NCBI GenBank assembly: GCA_012295275.1
Contig: CM022671.1
Location: 6,311,565-6,321,564 of the forward strand
Source: Chrysomallon squamiferum
Lineage: Eukaryota; Mollusca; Gastropoda; Neomphalida; Peltospiridae
DNA: 10,000 bases
Reading direction: 5' to 3'
The notes beneath the pieces were generated by a model. That model had not been told where the DNA came from. It ran no database searches and worked only from the letters and a program-made list of their open reading frames with translations. Numbering within the stretch: the first letter of the stretch is position 1; each line of letters opens with the position of its first letter. Positions 1-6,551 of this stretch are shown in pieces. The translations under genes and the position numbers were made by a program.

Positions 1-586
1 TTTACCTCACAGTCTCACTAAAATATCTCACTTTCTCACTTTTTTTTTATCTGACCACTATTACAATAAATCAGATATAATTTATAACAAATTTCAAACT
101 ATTTTTCATATTTTATATTTACCTTACTAAATGTAAGGTTTTTAAAAAAAAATAAGTCTATAGACTCATTGAGTTGTTCCTCCACACGGAAATCTTTAGT
201 AAAAGGCGAAAGATTTATTCTGTGCAGAGAAACAGAGTTACCGTTATTTGTCTTGATCAGTTTCTATGAAATAATTTCGCCTGCCGTTCTGCGCTGGTGG
301 GTTCTTTCAACATTTTCTTCTTATATTAATTTATCTGTGGTTTTAAATATGGAAACTAATATAAACAAAAATAGAAAGAGGTATTAATAATAAAACGTAC
401 AATTTGTAAAGGCTACGTTTATAATTATACTGATTGCTTAAAAAAAAACCTTCATAATCATTAAACTGAACAATATAGTTGTACCTGTTTCAAACCAGTG
501 ACTCGGTCAAATACGACTTTTTGCTATAATAAATAGGGAGAATAAAAACAAAAGGAAAGGAAAACAAAAATTGTGACAAAATGTAC
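1..586. other. AT-rich intergenic DNA, no feature seen
   Basis: No splice-flanked coding segment, RNA gene or mobile-element signature. The 72-codon open frame at 169-387 has no recognisable domain. Confidence 0.5.
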
Positions 587-606
587 TTTTTTTTTTTTTT
601 TTTTTT
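587..606. repeat. Poly(T), 20 bases
   Basis: Twenty consecutive T. It could be a relic of a minus-strand retroposed poly(A) tail, but no element or target-site duplication is evident. Confidence 0.9.
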
Positions 607-799
607 CCAATTCCAAATGTACTCTTTTTTCATCATATGGATGTTTGATTGTTGTCTAGCTTTCGTTCTGTTATAAACGAGTCTCATGCTCATGTTGCGT
701 AAAACTGAAAATTGTGATTTAGTGCACGAAATGAGCACAAATGAACACATAAATAAAGAATGTTCTTAATTCTGACACGAAAACATCTAGTTATGCAGC

Positions 800-827
800 T
801 TTATTTATTTATTTATTTATTTATTTT
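800..827. repeat. (TTTA)n microsatellite
   Basis: Seven TTTA units. Confidence 0.95.
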
Positions 828-904
828 TAATATTTCATGAAATGTCATTTAGTGTCATCTGGATGGAAGCAGCTGTCATGATCCCGATTGTACAAGTGGC
901 ACAG

Positions 905-1017
905 TATTTTATTTTATTTTGTTTTGTTTGTTTATTTGTTTATTTATTTATTTATTTATTTATTTATTTTATTATTACCTTATTATTATTATTATTATTA
1001 TTAATATTATTATCATT
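905..1017. repeat. TTTTG/TTTG/TTTA then ATT compound microsatellite
   Basis: TTTTA/TTTTG units pass to (TTTA)n at about 935-970 and then to (ATT)n at about 978-1016. Confidence 0.95.
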
Positions 1018-1044
1018 GTTGTTACTGTTGTTTGTTTCGATCAG

Positions 1045-1630
1045 ATTTGCACCATGTCTTCCACCTCTACGTGTACAAGCACGTGCATGTCTGAGTATTA
1101 ATATGAGCGTGTTTACTTACACGTGCATTTGTGTATATGCACGTATTTTCTCTGAATTTATGAGTTATGTGTGTTTTTAGATACGTGACTATGTGTGTGT
1201 GTGTGTGTTCGAACGTATGTCTGTATATACGTACACGTGTGTTTGCATGAGCCCTTTAGTTGTTTGTGTGTGTATTTATGCAAGGAAAAATATTCTAATC
1301 AATCTCAGAGCTGAAAAGCTCATTTAATCCCAAACTATCAAGACACAAATAAAAATGAAAATGTAATTTATTGCATCCAACATATATATATGGTTTGTAT
1401 GAATGTATGAATGTTTGTGTGAATATGTATATATGTCTGAATTTTATATATGTATGCATATGTGACTGTAAGAATGTATTTCTGTACATGTATGCATGTA
1501 TATGTATTCATGTATGTTTGTAGGTAGGTACAAACGTAAACAAGTACATATGTATATGTGTTTCTAAGTACGAATGTTTGTATGTATTACAGAGTACCTG
1601 GACGTATGTGTATGTTGTGTTTGTGTATTT
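1045..1630. repeat. Degenerate ATGT/TGTG/ATGTATG-rich region
   Basis: Repeated TGTATG, ATGTATG, ATATGTAT and ACGTG words, with a clean (TG)n at 1192-1208. It looks like an old, diverged tetranucleotide satellite. Open frames here are short and lack any recognisable protein. Confidence 0.7.
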
Positions 1631-2459
1631 ATTTGCTTTAGTGAATGTTAGGTATATATATAAATTCAAGACAGGATGTTCTGTATGTTAAATAGTGCAC
1701 TTCATGGCATCGATTCATTTGTCGCTGCTTTGACTGCAAACTGGCAGCCTCGGCAAATAAGTTAAGAATCCCGTTTGTTTCCTTTGTGTTTACAAACAGA
1801 TGAGGGGTGTGTTGTATTGTTCGAGTGTGCAGTCTTATTTCTAAGAGGACACACATCTCGAGATTTAGTATTCTTTTCACTGATGGTGATTCTGTTTCGG
1901 TTCCCATAACGATTTACACAACTGACAAGTCATTGAATTTTTATTTTTTTTATTTTTATCCAAATGTTTCATTCTTTAAGCAATAAAATGTTGATTTCTT
2001 TAATAATTTAATGCTCAGTGCTCTCTGCTAAGTAAGAGTTTGTTAACTCTGTAGAAATAAAGTTCAGCAGTTCAGCTGCTGTTGTTGTTCATAATGTCTA
2101 CACCTAGGCGTCTGGAATTCAAATGACCGCTGTTGCAGTTGTGTAGCTATTTATTTATTCCAAATAAATGACATCATATAACGGATTATGTTATTACTTT
2201 ATATAAATTTGTACGGTATATAAATTTCGGATTGTTGTGAGAAGAGTATTCCGTTCTTTTATAAATACTTTCCACTATAACATAGGGTATAGCATTATAT
2301 TTATGTTAATTACAAAACAGTGCCATTTTTCGAGGATGTAATCATTAATTTTTCGTATTTTTTAAATGTGGATAATTTCGTTAGGAAATTTCGTGTGTAG
2401 TTTCAACCAATCTTTCAGAATTCATTGTCCACAAATGATTATTTATTTATATAATGAAA
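1631..2459. other. AT-rich intergenic DNA, no gene supported
   Basis: This is one of the more complex non-coding stretches. An 89-codon open frame on the minus strand (1638-1907) shows no domain, signal or splice context. Nothing else could be supported. Confidence 0.45.
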
Positions 2460-2592
2460 ATGGAAAGAAAGAAAGAAACGACGAAATAAAGAAAGAAAGA
2501 AACAATTAAATAAATAAATAAATAAATAAATAAAACAAATCAGTAAATAAATAAATGAACAGACAAAATAAACAACAAACAAATAAGTAAAT
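2460..2592. repeat. GAAA then AAAT tetranucleotide repeats
   Basis: GAAA units with a CGACG interruption, then AAAT units and related AACA/AAAC words. No ORF. Confidence 0.9.
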
Positions 2593-3092
2593 CTGAAAGC
2601 AGAAAACACGGTAAAATGTTAAAAAAAAAAAGAACTAAATTTGAAAACAAAACCATGGTTTAGAAAATAGTATATACATTTATTCACATCATTATTATAT
2701 GTAAAACACGGATATCGTATACCAGTATATTATATACAACAAAAATATTGACATTAATATCTAAGTATTTTAGTATCTAAGTATCACTTTATATAAACAC
2801 ACTGCTTTATATTAATATCGATATATCCAGTAACATATCTATTTCTAGTTTACCTTTTTGATTGCTTAGGTTAAATAATTTCTAAAAATAACTGGTGAAA
2901 TAATTAAATATGAGATTTTATATACAGACATTCTAACATCGTTACGTCATTAAACAGTTGGCAGCTATAGCGATGTTGACTAAGTAATACATGTTAACGG
3001 ATTTAATTATAACACAGAAATAGTGGTAGAGAAAGTACCACAAAAAAATATGTAATAATTTTAGACAAACAACATATATGTGTAGATGTGGG
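2593..3092. other. AT-rich intergenic DNA, no feature seen
   Basis: Short TATATA and AAAA runs only; no open frames of note. Confidence 0.5.
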
Positions 3093-3109
3093 TTTTTTTT
3101 TGGGGGGGG
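3093..3109. repeat. T9-G8 homopolymer pair
   Basis: Nine T (3093-3101) followed at once by eight G (3102-3109). This is conspicuous in an otherwise AT-rich stretch. Confidence 0.9.
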
Positions 3110-3129
3110 TTAAAATATAGTCTCAGCTT

Positions 3130-3177
3130 AATAATAATAATAATAATAATAATCATAATCATAATCATAATCATAAT
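3130..3177. repeat. (AAT)n followed by (AATCAT)n hexanucleotide repeat
   Basis: About eight AAT units pass directly into four AATCAT units, ending AATCTG. Confidence 0.95.
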
Positions 3178-3477
3178 CTGATCACTGAATTCTTTCTGTG
3201 CAAAAATAAATATTTTTGATAAACCGTAGTAATGGGCATTTTGCGGTACTTCGCGGTATGTCTTTATTTTAATTATTTATTGCGAAGGTAGATCATACAA
3301 TAAAGACTTTATCTGAAATTATATATGCATTAATCTGTTGCGATACAATGAAAGAGGAGACAACCCACCAAGGCAAATTTAAAAATACACCAAAGAGATT
3401 GATAATACATTAGCGATATTTCGCAGACGCAGAAACAGCAAGCAGATTTCCCAGTTTCTTTCCTACCTTTTGTTTTT
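3178..3477. other. AT-rich intergenic DNA, no feature seen
   Basis: Complex AT-rich sequence without an ORF, splice context or repeat structure that I can name. Confidence 0.5.
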
Positions 3478-3700
3478 AATTATTGATTTATTTCATCTGT
3501 TTATTTTATTTTACTTTACTTTACCATACTTTACGCTATTTATTTATTTATTGTTTGTTCGTTTATTTAAATTATTTAAATTTTAATTTAATTTAATTTA
3601 ATTTTTTTTTATTTATTATTTTATTTATTTATTTTATTTTATTTTATTATATTTATTTATTTATTTATTTATTATTTTATTTTATTTTATTTTACTGATG
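3478..3700. repeat. TTTA/TTTTA-rich low-complexity block
   Basis: Dense TTTA, TTTTA, TTTAA and TTTAC units with no coding potential. It lies beyond the probable 3' end of the receptor transcript. Confidence 0.9.
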
Positions 3701-3702
3701 TA

Positions 3703-3708
3703 TTTATT
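3703..3708 (-). terminator. Candidate polyadenylation signal AATAAA
   Basis: TTTATT on the plus strand reads AATAAA on the gene strand, about 346 nt after the TGA. It is the first canonical signal downstream of the stop. The neighbouring TTTA repeat region contains many more copies by chance, so this is only a candidate. Confidence 0.3.
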
Positions 3709-3709
3709 G

Positions 3710-4053
3710 TCTGATAGACGATGTTAAAGTCATGCCTATAACACATGAATGTAATTAAATGTTCACTTGGCTCTGTTCCTAATCGTTCGCATACCGTCCA
3801 TTTTTCACCCTTACAAAATTAAGCTATACAAATTTATGTCATTTTCACAATAACCATTTCCTTTCTCCGTTAAACAGCACATTCTCATAAAACTTTTATC
3901 TTCTGGAGAGTTCACCAATCACACGATAACAGACACAGAAACGGTCAGAAACTTAAAAAATAATTTGAACGAGACAACTGTTATATATATCTTTGTTATG
4001 ACTGATCCTCAACAAATGCAGATTGTGTCACGTGATTAGAAACGCCGCCATCA
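3710..4053 (-). other. Probable 3' UTR of the receptor gene
   Basis: This stretch directly follows the stop codon on the minus strand. It has mixed composition without simple repeats or a credible ORF, and ends at the TTTA-rich block with the first AATAAA. The assignment is by position only. Confidence 0.4.
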
Positions 4054-4094
4054 TCACAAAGCGCCGAGATTCTGTTGAGATCCGTAATGTGTAC
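4054..4094 (-). CDS. Final short coding segment and stop codon
   Basis: The acceptor ATTTTTATTTTTAG lies directly before 4094. With the preceding C it reads R-THYGSQQNLGAL and then TGA at 4056-4054. Only 38 coding bases are present before the stop. The frame is set by phase 1 at both sides, and the last three exons total 414 nt, exactly 138 codons including the stop. YGSQQN-type ends are plausible for a receptor tail, but no named motif is claimed. If the donor at 4198 is not used, reading continues as REYQIFKTKI and onward into repeat-derived residues to a stop near 4095, giving an alternative and less likely C-terminus. Confidence 0.75.
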
Positions 4095-4445
4095 CTAAAA
4101 ATAAAAATAATAATACAATTTTATTAATACCCTCTCTGTGCGTGCGCGTGTGTGTGTGTGTGTGCGTAAAATTTTTGTTTTAAATATTTGATACTCACGT
4201 CTTAGTGTTCCTTTGGCAGACCTAGTTCCGTACGCCATTTCCGACTGTGTTCGTCTCCGTTCGGAATATCTTCCGGTAAGGTCCGGGTTCATCCGTAACA
4301 CTCTACCCGAAGTGGCATATTCAGACTGCGCTTTCTTATACAAGTGAGGATTTGTAGTACTGTACGTACTACCAGGGTGACGAAGTCGGGTGGCAACTAA
4401 AATTAAATAATAAACACCAGTTATAAATCTTCTCAGTCCCTTAGC

Positions 4446-4507
<62 letters not shown>

Positions 4508-6428
4508 TTTAAATTAATTTATTAATTACTAGCTAGTCATTCATTCATTTATTTGAATAACTGTCTGAGTTTTTGACATGAACAACTTACGTGGGTCACC
4601 AACAGCAACAGGTTCCGAATAGATTCCTTGATTGTTGACGTAAATTACCGAATTGGGTCTACTTTTGTAACTAGGTGGCGCCATAATTACTGAGCCTGCG
4701 TAGTATGTATCTCTGTCGTCTTCCATGTACAGCGATTCTTGACTCATGTTTACGAGTTGTCGAACCTGATCGATAAGAGAAAAAAGAAAAGAAGTAAATA
4801 AATAAATATATACATGTTGTAATATAACAGTGTTAAAAGGACAGTTTTTAAAGATATATTTTTAAAAAGATAATAAATAAAACATTAAGACTGCAGTCTG
4901 AAGTCGTAGCATTGTCGTAAGCTGCAGTTGTAGTTGTAACAGCAGTAATAACTATGACAACGACAACATTAATAATAGAGAGTAAAACGAAAATTGTCTG
5001 TCTTAGTAGTAGTTTAATAAAAGAAAAGAAGAAGGAGGAGGAAGGAGGAAAGAAGAAATAATAGTAGTAGAAGAAGAAGTAGAAGAAGAAGAAGAAGAAG
5101 GAGAAATAATAAGAAGGAGAAGAAGAAGAAGGAGCAGAAGAAATAGAAGAAGAAGGAGCAAAAGAAGGAATAATAATAATAATAGAAGTAGAAGAGAAGG
5201 AGAAGAAGAAGAAGAAGAAGAAGGAGCAGAAGAAGAAGAAGAAGGAGAAGAAGAAGAAGGAGAAGAAGAAGAAGGAGCAGAAGAAGGAGAAGAAGAAGGA
5301 GAAGAAGAAGAACGAGAAGGAGAAGAAGAAGAAGAAGAAGAAGAAGGAGCAGAAGAAGAAGTAGAAGAAGAAGGAACAGAAGAAGAAAAAGAATTGTTCA
5401 AATATTCTAATCTCTCTGTAACGTCACCTTGGGAACAAACATGATGAAGAGGATGCACGTGGCCGTCACGAAGAGGCCGAACGCGATGCAGCCGTCGCAG
5501 AACTCGTGGGCATTCTTGTGGTTTTTGTTCAGCCCGCCGACAAGAGTCCACGCCAGCCAGACCGGGATGCTGAACCCCGCGGCTATTCCGATGAACACCG
5601 ACTCCCGGTGATTGGTAGCGATCCCGTGAGCCTTGAACGCCAGGAGCGTGATGACGAGGATGAGGAACATGACGTAGATGAGCGACAGAAGGTGGTTCTC
5701 GAACTCGTTGCGCACAAACGTCTTCATGTCGCTGTAGCCGTCCTTCACTGCCCACGTATAGTGGTTGCAGATCCACACCTTGGTGTTGTTGTTCGACGTC
5801 ACCTGTGGGAAAGAGAAACGGTGAGAGTAAGTTTGTTTTGTTTTGTTTTGTTTTGTTTTGTTTTGTTTGTTTGTTCGTTTTGTTTTGTTTTGTTTTGTTT
5901 GTTCGTTTATTTGTTCGTTTATTTGTTTGTTTGTTTGTTGATTTGTTTGTTTGTTTGTTTGTTTGTTTGTTTGTTTGTTTTCATTATTTGTTCATTGTCA
6001 TTATTTTTGCAAAAGAACATTATTTATTTATTTTTTTTTATTCATTTATTTATTTATTTATATATTTATTTATTAATGTATTTGTTCATTTTTATTTATT
6101 TATTGATGTTTTCTTTGTTTGTTTGTTCATTTATTTTTTGTTTGTTTGTTCATTTATTTTTTATTTATTTGCTATTTGTTTATTTATTTATTTGTTTATT
6201 TTTTATTTATTTATTTATCAATATTTACTCAAACTTTTACTATTACTACATTATTATTATTATTATTACTGTTATCATTATTATTAACATCGATCTCGTA
6301 TGACGGCGAAGTACAGGAATATTAAAAGATAACATTTCCAAATATTTATTATATTTCTATTATAATATAGGATTTCTTTTTTAATTGCAAAAAAAAAAAG
6401 AAGCCCTGCTATAATATAAAAAATAAAA

Positions 6429-6472
<44 letters not shown>

Positions 6473-6510
6473 TATAATAAAAATATAATAAAAATAAATA
6501 AAAAAATAAA

Positions 6511-6551
<41 letters not shown>

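Noticed and set aside
842-1180. 112-codon plus-strand frame resembling a hydrophobic peptide
   Set aside because: Most of it is the TTTG/TTTA/ATT microsatellite.
1638-1907. 89-codon minus-strand open frame in complex sequence
   Set aside because: No family resemblance, no splice sites or neighbours to support it, and a length expected by chance.
4541-4590. Continuation of the tail exon frame past 4591
   Set aside because: A strong donor (GTAAGT) sits at 4590, and the next exon joins in frame with plausible sequence.
5003-5776. 257-codon minus-strand open frame with long Ser/Pro/Leu runs
   Set aside because: Its first third is the TM5-TM7 exon read out of frame and the rest is translated GAA/GGA repeat.
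5506-6325. Long plus-strand open frames rich in Phe, Leu, Cys, Val and Tyr
   Set aside because: They are translations of TTTTG/TTTG/TTTA repeats plus the antisense of a coding exon. The apparent membrane-protein look is a base-composition effect.
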